The notes below the pieces were generated by a model, which made no database searches, was not told where the DNA came from, and was given only the letters and a program-made list of their open reading frames with translations. A stretch of DNA of 64,000 bases, from positions 62,001-126,000 of the forward strand of contig JBJEKW010000027.1 in assembly GCA_051878835.1 (NCBI GenBank), in the 5' to 3' direction. Within the stretch, counting starts at the first letter, position 1, and every line of letters starts with the position of its first letter. This DNA is from Olsenella_K sp051878835 (GTDB taxonomy: Bacteria; Actinomycetota; Coriobacteriia; Coriobacteriales; Atopobiaceae). Position numbers and translations under genes: made by a program. Below are positions 25,013-33,450 of the stretch, one piece after another.

Positions 25013-27847
25013 TCATGACGCCGCCCCCTTGGACTGGACGTTCAGGCAGGCCGAGAGGACCTGGCCCGCGACCTCCGCCGCCACGCCCGTGACGTCCTTG
25101 CCGTTGCCCTCGATGCAGACCGAGATGGCCACGGTGGGCGAGTCGTAGGGAGCAAAGCCTATGAACAGCGAGTTGATGGAGTTGTTCCCCACCTGCGCGG
25201 TTCCGGTCTTTCCCGCCACCTTGTAGCCACTGACGCGGGCGCCCGTGCCGGTGCCGCTTTGCACGACCGCCAGCATGGCCTCCTTCACCTTGGCTGCCGT
25301 CTCGGAGGAGATGGCCTTGCCCAGCGACTTGGGCGAGGTCGTGGACGTGGTGGCGCCGGAGGGCGACAGCACGTGGTCCACGACGTAGGGGTTCATGACG
25401 ATGCCGTTGTTGGCGATGGCGGCGGCGACCACGGCGTTCTGCATGACCGTGGTCTGCGGGCCGGCGGGGCTGGCGTGCTCGCCCACGGGCTGGCCGCACG
25501 CGGCCCAGGCGGTCTCCCACTCGGTCATCTCGGACGGGTCGGGCATCAGCGACGCGGTGCAGGTGAAGTCCTGTCCCAGCGAGCTGCCGTAGCCGAAGGC
25601 CTTCGCGTAGCTGACCAGGGTGTTGGCGCCCAGCTTCGTTCCGATCTGGCCGAAGGCGGTGTTGGCCGAGTAGGCCAGCGCCTCGGACAGCGAGATCTCG
25701 CCGTAACCGGTGTTGTGGTCGTTCGAGACGGCCTGCCCGCCGATGTTCATGGACGAAGGCGCGTTGATGGTGCTGTCCAAGTTGTAGGTGCCGGTCTCGA
25801 GTGCAGCCGCCAGCGTGACGACCTTGAAGGTGGAGCCGGGCGTGTACAGCTGCGTGGTGCGGTCAACCAGCGAGCTGCTGGAGCTGCTGAGGGCACTGCT
25901 GATGTCGGCGAGGTTGAACGTGGGGTTCGAGGCCTTCGCCAGCACGGCTCCCGTGGAGGGGTCCAGCACCACGATGGCGCCTGTGTAGTTCTTCAAAGCG
26001 CTCTCCGCAGCCTTCTGCATCTGGTAGTTCAGCGTCAGGACCACGGAAGAGCCGGGCGTCTGGATGCCGGCAAGCGAGTTCAGGGCGTCCTGCCAGGTGG
26101 AGTAGTTCTGCTGCCCGGTCAGGGTGTCGTTCATGCTGGACTCGATGCCCGAGGTGCCGTACTGCGTCGAGATGTAGCCCACGGTGTGCGCGGCTACCGA
26201 GCCGTTGGGGTAGGAGCGCACGTAGGTGCCGTCGGCCTGCTGCACGCTCTCGACCAGCGTCTGGCCGTCGGACGTGATGATGGCGCCGCGCTGGACGTAG
26301 GCGGTGCGGGCGATGGTGTGGTTGTTGCTGGGCATCTCGCGGTACTCCTGCGCGCGCACCACCTGAATCACGGTCAGGTGGGTGATCAGCAGGGCAAACA
26401 GCACGGCGAACACTGTGATGAGGTGCACCAGGCGGTTGCCCAGGGCTACGCGGCCCAGGACGCCGGACTCGGGGGTGTCCAGGCCAAAGCTGCCGCGCAC
26501 GTGGCTGCCATGGGCCACCGCGGCGGCCTTCTCGGAGCGCACCTGGGGCATGGTGCCGGCGCCGGCCATCTGGGTGTCGCGGCCGGTGGCCTCGTCACCC
26601 GCGCGCAGCAGCAGGCCGACCACGATGAAGCTGGCCAGAAGCGAGCTGCCGCCCTGGCTCATGAAGGGCAGCGTGACGCCGGTCAGGGGCAGGAAGCCCG
26701 TGCAGCCGCCCACGATGAGGAAGGCCTGGAAGGCGATGGAGGTGGTCAGGCCGATGGCGGTGAAGGCCGAGATGTCGGACTTTGCGCGCGCGGCCGTGGC
26801 GAAGCCGCGGACGGCGAACAGCATGTAGGCAATCAGCACGGCGGAGCCGCCCAGAAGGCCCATCTCCTCGCCGATGGCTGAGAAGATGAAGTCGGACTCG
26901 ACCACGGGAATCAGCGTGGGCATGCCCTTGCCGATGCCGGAGCCGATGAGGTCACCGTCGGCCAGCGAGTACAGCGACTGAATCAGCTGGTAGCCGCCAT
27001 CGGGGTTTCCAAAGGGGTCCAGCCAGATGTCGATACGGTTCTGCACGTGGGAAAAGACGTGGTAGCACACGACGCCGCCCAGCAGCAGAAGCACCATCGA
27101 GATCAGCACGTAGCTGACGCGCCCCGTGGTGGCATACAGCATGACCACAAAGAAGGTAAAGAAGAGCAGGGCGCTGCCCAGGTCGCGCTCGAAAACGACG
27201 ACCAGCAGGCTGATGCCCCACATGGCCAGAAGTGGCATCAGCATGCGCGGGCGGGGCAGTGCCAGGGGACCCACCTTGTGGGTGGACGCCGAGAGGAGCT
27301 CTCGGTGCTCGGCAAGGTAGGCCGCCAGGAAGAGGATTATCAGGATCTTTGCCAGCTCGCCGGGCTGGAAGGAGAACGGGCCGAACGTAATCCACAGCTT
27401 GGAGCCGCCGCGCTCGGTGCCGATGAGCATGGGCAGCACCAGAAGCGCCACGCCTGCAAGGCCCATGATGTACTTGTACTGTGCCAGGTCGTCCAGGCTC
27501 TTTACCAGGAACAACGTCAGCACCATGGCACCCACCGAGATGAACAGCCACACGACCTGGCCCACGGCCAGCTCGGGCTTCAGCCTGGTGACGAAGGCGA
27601 TGCCTATGCCGGACAGCACAAAGACCAGCGGCAGTATGACGGGGTCGGCGCCGGGCGCCAGGAACCTGATGGCCACGTGGGCCACCGCAAAGGCGGCAAA
27701 CAGGCCGATGGGCACTGCCAGCGTCTGGAACGTCACCGCCGTGTTGGTGTTTATGACGTACATGGCGTACAGCAATATCACGGGCAGAGCCCCGGCACAC
27801 AGCAGCAGAAGCTCCGTGTTCCTTCTGGTGATGATTGACTTGCCCAT
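25013..27847 (-). CDS. FtsW/RodA polymerase fused to a penicillin-binding transpeptidase
   Basis: 944 residues in one frame. Residues about 1-420 are a SEDS glycosyltransferase with about ten to twelve membrane segments and motifs such as WITFGPFSFQPGELAKI, FERDLGSALLFF, and GVTLPFMSQGGSSL. Residues about 470-944 are a class B PBP with its own membrane anchor (LITVFAVLFALLITHL), SxxK motif STFK (Ser672, Lys675), SAN motif and KTGTAQ (Lys880). SEDS proteins polymerise glycan and PBPs cross-link it, usually as two interacting proteins; here they are fused. ATG 27847 starts one base after the PP2C stop. Whether it serves elongation or sporulation-like or septal synthesis cannot be told from sequence. 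Confidence 0.95.
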   Translation of the reverse strand: MGKSIITRRNTELLLLCAGALPVILLYAMYVINTNTAVTFQTLAVPIGLFAAFAVAHVAIRFLAPGADPVILPLVFVLSGIGIAFVTRLKPELAVGQVVWLFISVGAMVLTLFLVKSLDDLAQYKYIMGLAGVALLVLPMLIGTERGGSKLWITFGPFSFQPGELAKILIILFLAAYLAEHRELLSASTHKVGPLALPRPRMLMPLLAMWGISLLVVVFERDLGSALLFFTFFVVMLYATTGRVSYVLISMVLLLLGGVVCYHVFSHVQNRIDIWLDPFGNPDGGYQLIQSLYSLADGDLIGSGIGKGMPTLIPVVESDFIFSAIGEEMGLLGGSAVLIAYMLFAVRGFATAARAKSDISAFTAIGLTTSIAFQAFLIVGGCTGFLPLTGVTLPFMSQGGSSLLASFIVVGLLLRAGDEATGRDTQMAGAGTMPQVRSEKAAAVAHGSHVRGSFGLDTPESGVLGRVALGNRLVHLITVFAVLFALLITHLTVIQVVRAQEYREMPSNNHTIARTAYVQRGAIITSDGQTLVESVQQADGTYVRSYPNGSVAAHTVGYISTQYGTSGIESSMNDTLTGQQNYSTWQDALNSLAGIQTPGSSVVLTLNYQMQKAAESALKNYTGAIVVLDPSTGAVLAKASNPTFNLADISSALSSSSSSLVDRTTQLYTPGSTFKVVTLAAALETGTYNLDSTINAPSSMNIGGQAVSNDHNTGYGEISLSEALAYSANTAFGQIGTKLGANTLVSYAKAFGYGSSLGQDFTCTASLMPDPSEMTEWETAWAACGQPVGEHASPAGPQTTVMQNAVVAAAIANNGIVMNPYVVDHVLSPSGATTSTTSPKSLGKAISSETAAKVKEAMLAVVQSGTGTGARVSGYKVAGKTGTAQVGNNSINSLFIGFAPYDSPTVAISVCIEGNGKDVTGVAAEVAGQVLSACLNVQSKGAAS

Positions 27848-27848
27848 G

Positions 27849-29246
27849 CTACTCACCCGATCCCTGGGTCGATTGCGAAGTGGAGTCTTGTTGCGCCGAC
27901 TGCGCGGTGGCCTCTGCGTTCTGCTGGGCGGCCTGCGCGGCTGCCTCGCCGGTGGCCGCCGCCTCCGAAGGCGCTGACTCGCCCGTCTCGGCGGGAGCGC
28001 CGCTGGAGGACTGGTCTGCCGTCGAGGCCGCGTCCGACGAGCTCTGCTCGCCCTTTGCCTCGGCCGCCGCCTCCGCGGCCTTTGTCTTGTCGGCGTCTAT
28101 CTGGTTGCGGTACTGCTCGATGGTGGCTCGCCCGGCCGACTCGCTCTCGACGTGGATGCCGGAGTCCAGCTGGTGCTGGGTCGCCTCGGGCAGGTCGCTG
28201 ACCTGCACCGAGCTGGTATCCACGAGCTCGTACAGGGGCAAGCCCAAAAAGTCTCCGTTCAGGCCCCGATACACGCCGACCGACCCGTCGTTGTTCCCGA
28301 CGTACCAGTTGTTGCGCACCAGCCCGAACGTGGCGGCTCCCACCACGGCCAGAGCGACCAGGGCCACGACGACCCACACCATGACGGCCTTGCGCCTGCG
28401 CTCGCGGTGCACCTCGGCCAGGCCGTCCTCTACGACGTCGATGACCACCACGGTCACGTTGTCGTGGCCGCCGGCCGTGAGGGCGGCCGAGGTCAGGTTG
28501 TTGGCCGCTGCCTGGGGCGTGGCGCTGGAGACGGCCAGGGCCTCGATGTCCTTGTCGGGCACCATGCTGGAAAGGCCGTCCGAGCACACGATGACGCGAT
28601 CTCCCGCCTGTACGCCCAACGTGAAGTGGTCGGCGTACATGTCGGGGTCCGAGCCCAGGGCGCGGGTGATGATGGAGCGTGACGGGTGCAGACGAGCCTC
28701 GTCGGCGGTGATTTCGCCTGCATCCACCAGCTCTTCCACGTAGGAGTGGTCGTGCGTGATGCGCACCAAAGAGCCGGCATGCAGCAGGTACACGCGGGAG
28801 TCGCCCACGTGCGCTACGGCCATGCGGTTCTTGTCTATGAGGACGCAGGTGGCGGTGCAGCCCATGCCGGGCTTGCCTTGCCCCTGCTTGGCGCCTTCCA
28901 GCACGGCGGCGTTGGCGGCCTCGACGGCCGCGCCCAGCGCTACGTCGTCTGCGGTCTCGGGCGCCTGCGCGCCAATGGTGTCGACGGCAATCTTGCTGGC
29001 GACCTCGCCCGCGGCGTGGCCACCCATGCCGTCGCACACGCAGAACAAGGGCGCGCGCACCAGGAAGGAGTCCTCGTTATGTTCGCGCACCAGGCCCACG
29101 TCCGAGCGGGCGCCCCACGAGAGGTACTTCGAGCTGCCGGTGGCGGTGTCAGCGCCAGGCCGGTTCTCGACGGGCATCTCGTTGCGGCCGGGGACGTTCA
29201 CGGGCTCCGGCGTGCTTTCGGTGTTTTGGTCGAGCTCCTCGCTCAT
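27849..29246 (-). CDS. PP2C-family Ser/Thr phosphatase with membrane anchor
   Basis: 465 residues. Catalytic domain about 42-275 with metal-binding motifs REHNEDSF, VCDGMGGHAAGE, GDSRVYL, SDGLSSM and GGHDNVTVVV. One membrane segment (about 287-310) and an extracellular tail that becomes Ala/Ser/Gln-rich. PstP-type phosphatases reverse PknB-type phosphorylation. The N-terminal 40 residues are an acidic linker. ATG overlaps the fhaB stop by four bases and the stop is one base before the FtsW-PBP start, so cotranslation is likely. Confidence 0.95.
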   Translation of the reverse strand: MSEELDQNTESTPEPVNVPGRNEMPVENRPGADTATGSSKYLSWGARSDVGLVREHNEDSFLVRAPLFCVCDGMGGHAAGEVASKIAVDTIGAQAPETADDVALGAAVEAANAAVLEGAKQGQGKPGMGCTATCVLIDKNRMAVAHVGDSRVYLLHAGSLVRITHDHSYVEELVDAGEITADEARLHPSRSIITRALGSDPDMYADHFTLGVQAGDRVIVCSDGLSSMVPDKDIEALAVSSATPQAAANNLTSAALTAGGHDNVTVVVIDVVEDGLAEVHRERRRKAVMVWVVVALVALAVVGAATFGLVRNNWYVGNNDGSVGVYRGLNGDFLGLPLYELVDTSSVQVSDLPEATQHQLDSGIHVESESAGRATIEQYRNQIDADKTKAAEAAAEAKGEQSSSDAASTADQSSSGAPAETGESAPSEAAATGEAAAQAAQQNAEATAQSAQQDSTSQSTQGSGE

Positions 29247-29656
29247 CGACGGCTCACTCGCATGATGGTGTCGCCAATCTGCACCTCGTCACCGTCGCGC
29301 AGCGTCACGGGCTGGCCGATGAGGTGGCCGTTCACCATGGTGCCGTTGGTGGAGTGCAGATCCTCCAGTACCAGGGCGGGGCCCTGCAGCGTGAAGCGCG
29401 CATGCGTGGCCGAGACGTACGGCTCGTCGATGACGATGTCGGACGAGGGCGAACGGCCCACGACGACGGGTCCCAGCATGTCCACGTGCAGGCCCCTCAG
29501 CTGCTTCGAGCCCTTCTCGACGTCTACAGACCAGATGGCCGCGTCGCGGCGCTGTCCGCGCACCAGGCCGATGCCCGTGCGCATGGCGGCAAAGAGGAAC
29601 AGGTACAGCAAGATCACGAGGAGGATGCGACCTGCGAACAGTATGAGGTCGATCAT
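29243..29656 (-). CDS. fhaB: Membrane-anchored FHA-domain protein
   Basis: 137 residues. One N-terminal membrane segment (about 3-22) and a C-terminal FHA domain that binds phospho-threonine: VVGRSPSSDIVIDEPYVSATHARF and LHSTNGTMVNG are the classic motifs. ATG 29656 starts one base after the fhaA stop. FHA proteins relay signals from the neighbouring kinases to cell-wall enzymes, as FhaB/FipA does in mycobacteria (known for the family, inferred here). Confidence 0.93.
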   Translation of the reverse strand: MIDLILFAGRILLVILLYLFLFAAMRTGIGLVRGQRRDAAIWSVDVEKGSKQLRGLHVDMLGPVVVGRSPSSDIVIDEPYVSATHARFTLQGPALVLEDLHSTNGTMVNGHLIGQPVTLRDGDEVQIGDTIMRVSRR

Positions 29657-29657
29657 G

Positions 29658-30898
29658 CTAGTTGCCCTTGAACTGGAGGTTGATGAGGCCAATGGTGATG
29701 ATGTCGCCGTCGCGCAGCGAGCAGGCCTCGACGTCTATATCGTTGACCAGGGTGCCGTTGGTGGAGTTGAGGTCGTTGATGACCCACTCGCCGTTGTCAT
29801 AGGTCAGCATGGCGTGGTGACGCGACACGTTGGGGTCGTGCAGCACTATGCCGCCGGGCGTGCGCTCGCGGCCGATGGCGGTGCGCGGCGCGGTGGCGAC
29901 GTAGGTGTGGCCGGACTGCATGTCGGTCAGGGTGCAGGTGGCGGGACGGGCGTTGTCGGCCACGGGCTCCGATGCCACGACGGTGGGGGAGTCCTCCTGC
30001 TGGGGCTCGGCCGTCTGCGGGGCGCTGGCGGCCTCGGGCTGCTGAACCGGCGCGTAGGCAGGGTTCGCCTGGGCCTGGCCCTTCTCGTAGTTCTCCTCGG
30101 CGATGTCCTCTAGGACCTCGTTGGGGATCACGTCCAGGCCGTCCATGCCGGAGTCTCCGGACACGGGGGAGGCCACGACGGGCTGGGCATATGCAGGCTG
30201 GGGCTGGGCCACGCCCTGCTGCGGGACGGGCTGCACGCTGGCTGCCACGGGCTGCATGGNNNNNNNNNNNNNNNNNNNNNNNNNNNNNNNNNNNNNNNNN
30301 NNNNNNNNNNNNNNNNNNNNNNNNNNNNNNNNNNNNNNNNNNNNNNNNNNNNNNNNNNNTGGGCCACGCCCTGCTGCGGGACGGGCTGCACGCTGGCTGC
30401 CACGGGCTGCATGGTGGGGGCGGCCTGAGAGACGCGCGCGCCGGGAACCGGGCGCACGCCCTGCGCGCCCTGACCAGGCTGGCGGCCCAGGAAGGCGTTC
30501 TCCTCGTCGCGCAGGCGTGCCAGGGTCTTCGGGTCGACGTTCTCGGCAAAGACGGCGAACTTGCCGGGCTTCAGGCCCGGGTCCACCATGAAGCGCACCA
30601 GGGGGCGCCCCACGAACGTGTAGCCGCGCTTCTTTGCCTGGGCCTCGACCAGCGCCGAGACCTCGTCGGTGATCTGGGGATAAAGGGTGCGCATCCTCTG
30701 GTCGTCAGAGGAGGAGACCAGCACCGTGTACAGCGCGGGTGCCGTGTCGACGCCCTCGATCACGAAGGTCTCGTCCTCCATCTCGCGTACCGCACGCTTT
30801 GCGAGCTTCTTGAACGAGAAGGGCGTCGCGGCGTTGTTGTCGTTTGCGTCTCCAAAGATGGCGCCGATGCGCTGCTCAAAGACATTCAGTACGTTCAT
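29658..30898 (-). CDS. fhaA: FHA-domain protein with N-terminal DUF3662 (gene interrupted by assembly gap)
   Basis: N-terminal domain (first 125 residues, MNVLNVFEQRIGAIFGD onward) matches the actinobacterial FhaA/DUF3662 type; a Pro/Gln/Ala-rich linker follows; the C-terminal FHA domain has AIGRERTPGGIVLHDPNVSRHHAML and NDLNSTNGTLVND. The linker contains a 100-N gap (30260-30359), and the 55 bases before it are identical to the 55 after it (30205-30259 and 30360-30414). Collapsing the duplicate removes 155 bases and joins both halves in one frame, giving 361 residues, so the gene is probably intact and the break is an assembly artefact. ATG 30898 overlaps the stop of the upstream kinase by four bases. 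Confidence 0.9.
30260..30359. other. Assembly gap (100 N) inside fhaA
   Basis: Flanked by an exact 55-bp duplicate, as expected when two contigs overlapping by a k-mer are joined with a placeholder rather than merged. Confidence 0.97.
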
Positions 30899-32712
30899 TG
30901 ACTATCCTCACCCTCTGGGCCCATGCGATCTGAACCTATAAGGACATCCATCGCACACATAATTCCTCCCCAGACTAGCGCAACAGCGAGGGCGGTCGCC
31001 GCCTCAGGGGTCCATATGCCGCCATTTTCCACGTGTGATAGAACGGCTAGGCAAACGGCGACTATCGCAAAGCACGCCGCCTGCCCTACTATTCGGAAGC
31101 CCGGCGTTCCCCTGGACGAGATCCACGAGCACGCCCCCGCCGCCGCAGCGCAGCCCAGCATCATCCACCAGCTCCAGGGATCCAACAGCAGCGCCGCGCA
31201 CGATGACGCCAGCTGGGCGGGGGCAAACGACGCGGCCCAGCAACGCTGTACGAACTTGCACAGCAGCCAAGAAGCGCCGCCCGTCGCAGCGGCCTGCAGC
31301 GGCTCGGCCGCCAGGCCCGCCATGGCTGGCCCGCATACTGAGGAGCCCAGTGCCGAGGGCAGAAGGACCGCGGTCGTGGCCGAGCGGTCCTTGCGGCCGG
31401 CATAGGCCCACCACGTCAGGCTGACCACGCCCAGCACCAATGCCACCGGCATGGATCCGGTGCCCTCCTGCGCGGACGTGGCCAGCACAAACGCTGCCAG
31501 CACCAGCGCCGAGCCCAGTGGCGGCCAAGCCCAGGCGCACCCGCCGGCCGCCAGGGACACCACCAGCCGCGCCTGCCAAGAGGTCTGCAGCACGAATGGC
31601 AGGACGCGAAAAGCGAGGTAGGCCGTGCACAGCGCCGCGGCGCTCCGGGTGATGGCAGGGCGCAGCCAGGGGAAGCGTTCGGCCCAGGTGAGCCCTGGGT
31701 CGGCGTCGGCGCCCAGGGGGCCGTCGTCTCCCGCCTCGGCCTGTTCTATGAGGTCGCGCAGCGAAGCCTGGCCTTCCTTGGGGTCTCCCAGGTTGGGGAC
31801 CACGGTCTTTGCCAGTTCCTCCACGGAGGCCATGCGGCCTGCGGGATCGGGGTCCAGGGCCCGCAGGAGCGTCTCCTCCACGATGCCCGCCAGCTGGGGC
31901 TCCACCTTCGAGAGGGCGGGGGTGGGACCGTGCATGATCTTTTGCAGTGACGCCGTGGCGCTGGACGCGCGGTAGGGGCAGCTGCCCGTCAGCGACTCCC
32001 ACACCACGACGGCCAGCGAGAATATGTCGCTGCGCTCGTCCACCAGCTCTCCGCGTATCTGCTCCGGGGGCATGTAGCCCACCGTGCCGCCGCGCGCCCC
32101 GCCGTAGCCGGCGGCCGAGGCCAGCGTGGCCATGCCAAAGTCGCCCAGCTTCACGGTGCCGGTGCGGTCAATCATGATGTTGGCTGGCTTTATGTCCAGG
32201 TGGAGCACGCCGTTCTCGTGCGCGAAGGCCAGGGCCGCCGAGACGCTCTCCAGCACGTGGGCGCACTCGTCAAAGGTCAGGACGCCGCCCTCCACGCGCT
32301 GCAGCAGGTCCTGCAGGTTCAGGCCGTCCACGTACTCCATGACCAGATACGAGCTCGTGGCGTCCGTCTCGAAGTCGAACACCGTGACTATGTTGGGGTG
32401 TGCCAGCATGCCCGAGGTGCGCGCCTCGGCCAAGGCCTCGTCCAGCGTGGATGCTGCCTGGGGATCCGAGCCCGGCAGCAGCAGGGGCATGCGCTTTATG
32501 GCCACGCGCCGCTGGAGCCTGGTGTCCCAGCAGACGCTGACCGTGCCGAACCCGCCCTCGTTGTTCTGCGCCAGCACGCGATAGCGCCCCAGCAGCATGC
32601 GGCCCACCGCATCGGGGCGTGCTTGCTCTGCGCCCTGGGCGTCCGGGCGCATCGCTGCGCCATCGGGTGACCCGGTGGGGCTTGATGGCTGTGGCGACCT
32701 GAATCCCTGCAC
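30895..32712 (-). CDS. Second Ser/Thr protein kinase with multi-span membrane C-terminus
   Basis: 605 residues from GTG 32712, chosen because GAGGAG lies five bases upstream; the frame is open earlier but lacks a ribosome site. Kinase domain about 40-315: NNEGGFGTV loop, Lys73, a Glu helix, catalytic loop HLDIKPANIM (171-180), DFG (191-193) and MPPEQ. The catalytic loop has HLD in place of the usual HRD, so activation-loop control probably differs. Residues about 345-590 hold some six to eight hydrophobic segments instead of PASTA repeats. First gene of the FHA/PP2C/FtsW-PBP/PknB operon, overlapping fhaA. Confidence 0.88.
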   Translation of the reverse strand: MQGFRSPQPSSPTGSPDGAAMRPDAQGAEQARPDAVGRMLLGRYRVLAQNNEGGFGTVSVCWDTRLQRRVAIKRMPLLLPGSDPQAASTLDEALAEARTSGMLAHPNIVTVFDFETDATSSYLVMEYVDGLNLQDLLQRVEGGVLTFDECAHVLESVSAALAFAHENGVLHLDIKPANIMIDRTGTVKLGDFGMATLASAAGYGGARGGTVGYMPPEQIRGELVDERSDIFSLAVVVWESLTGSCPYRASSATASLQKIMHGPTPALSKVEPQLAGIVEETLLRALDPDPAGRMASVEELAKTVVPNLGDPKEGQASLRDLIEQAEAGDDGPLGADADPGLTWAERFPWLRPAITRSAAALCTAYLAFRVLPFVLQTSWQARLVVSLAAGGCAWAWPPLGSALVLAAFVLATSAQEGTGSMPVALVLGVVSLTWWAYAGRKDRSATTAVLLPSALGSSVCGPAMAGLAAEPLQAAATGGASWLLCKFVQRCWAASFAPAQLASSCAALLLDPWSWWMMLGCAAAAGACSWISSRGTPGFRIVGQAACFAIVAVCLAVLSHVENGGIWTPEAATALAVALVWGGIMCAMDVLIGSDRMGPEGEDSQ

Positions 32713-32816
32713 GTCAGCTCCTCGTTTGTGCTTCGTTTGCCGCGTCGCGGGCGCGGCGCCTTCAGCGGCGTCGCGTGTGCTGCCAAAAACTTTTTTCCAT
32801 TTTACGAGATTCATGC

Positions 32817-32845
32817 TTGCACAAAACAAAACGGTTTAGTACAGT
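32817..32845 (+). promoter_or_regulatory. Promoter of tRNA-Leu
   Basis: TTGCAC (32817-32822), a 17-base AT-rich spacer and TACAGT (32840-32845); the expected start is about 6 bases before the tRNA. Confidence 0.5.
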
Positions 32846-32857
32846 ATGAAACCGCAC

Positions 32858-32944
32858 GCGGGCGTGGCGGAATTGGCAGACGCGTACGGTTCAGGTCCGT
32901 ATGAGAGCAATCTCATGAAGGTTCAAGTCCTTTCGCCCGCACCA
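32858..32944 (+). tRNA. tRNA-Leu (anticodon CAG)
   Basis: Acceptor GCGGGCG pairs with CGCCCGC, anticodon loop TTCAGGT, a long variable arm (GAGAGCAATCTC), T loop TTCAAGT, CCA at 32942-32944. Confidence 0.95.
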
Positions 32945-32954
32945 AGCACTCTAG

Positions 32955-32990
32955 GAGCGCTACGACCTACTGGTCGGAGCGCTCTTCTTG
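32955..32990 (+). terminator. Terminator after tRNA-Leu
   Basis: GAGCGCT and AGCGCTC with an inner GACC/GGTC stem, followed by TTCTTG. Confidence 0.7.
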
Positions 32991-33057
32991 TATACGTCGC
33001 TTGCCCCCTGCGCTCATGGCTGCCCCCGTGCCGTCGACGTATTAACCGTCGACACAT

Positions 33058-33084
33058 AAAGAAAGGGACGCCCGAAGGCGTCCC
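33058..33084 (-). terminator. Terminator of the small membrane protein gene
   Basis: Minus strand: GGGACGCC-TTCG-GGCGTCCC then TTTCTTT. Confidence 0.8.
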
Positions 33085-33117
33085 CTGTGATGACCCACCT
33101 GGCCGAAGCTGCCGTGG

Positions 33118-33339
33118 CTACTTGTTGTCGTCGTCGAACTCGGACCAGCCGCTCTCGTCGTCATCGTCGTCGAACAGGTCCCAGTCGTCAGGCGACTTTT
33201 TGTGGTTGTAGAACTCGCGCCTGGTCTTGCGCTCCAGCAGGAACGCAATGAGCAAGAACAGCAGTATTCCACCGACCAACAGGCAGGTCACGCCGGGCCT
33301 GGTCCCAAACAGCCAGTTCATAAAGTCCAAAAACCACAT
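33118..33339 (-). CDS. Small acidic membrane protein, unknown function
   Basis: 73 residues. One membrane span (about 17-36, VTCLLVGGILLFLLIAFLLE), then a basic patch (RKTRREF) and a tail with about fifteen Asp/Glu. ATG 33339 has AAGGAAAGG upstream, and a proper terminator follows the stop, which argues for a real gene. Divergent from serS. Family not recognised. Confidence 0.7.
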   Translation of the reverse strand: MWFLDFMNWLFGTRPGVTCLLVGGILLFLLIAFLLERKTRREFYNHKKSPDDWDLFDDDDDESGWSEFDDDNK

Positions 33340-33450
33340 GCGTGTGCCTTTCCTTCAAAGCGTCATGTGCGAATGTGGACAAGTATATACTTTGGAGCAC
33401 CTAGTATGCGCAGGCTGACAACGTGCCCAGCCGAAATAGAGGGGAGTTCC

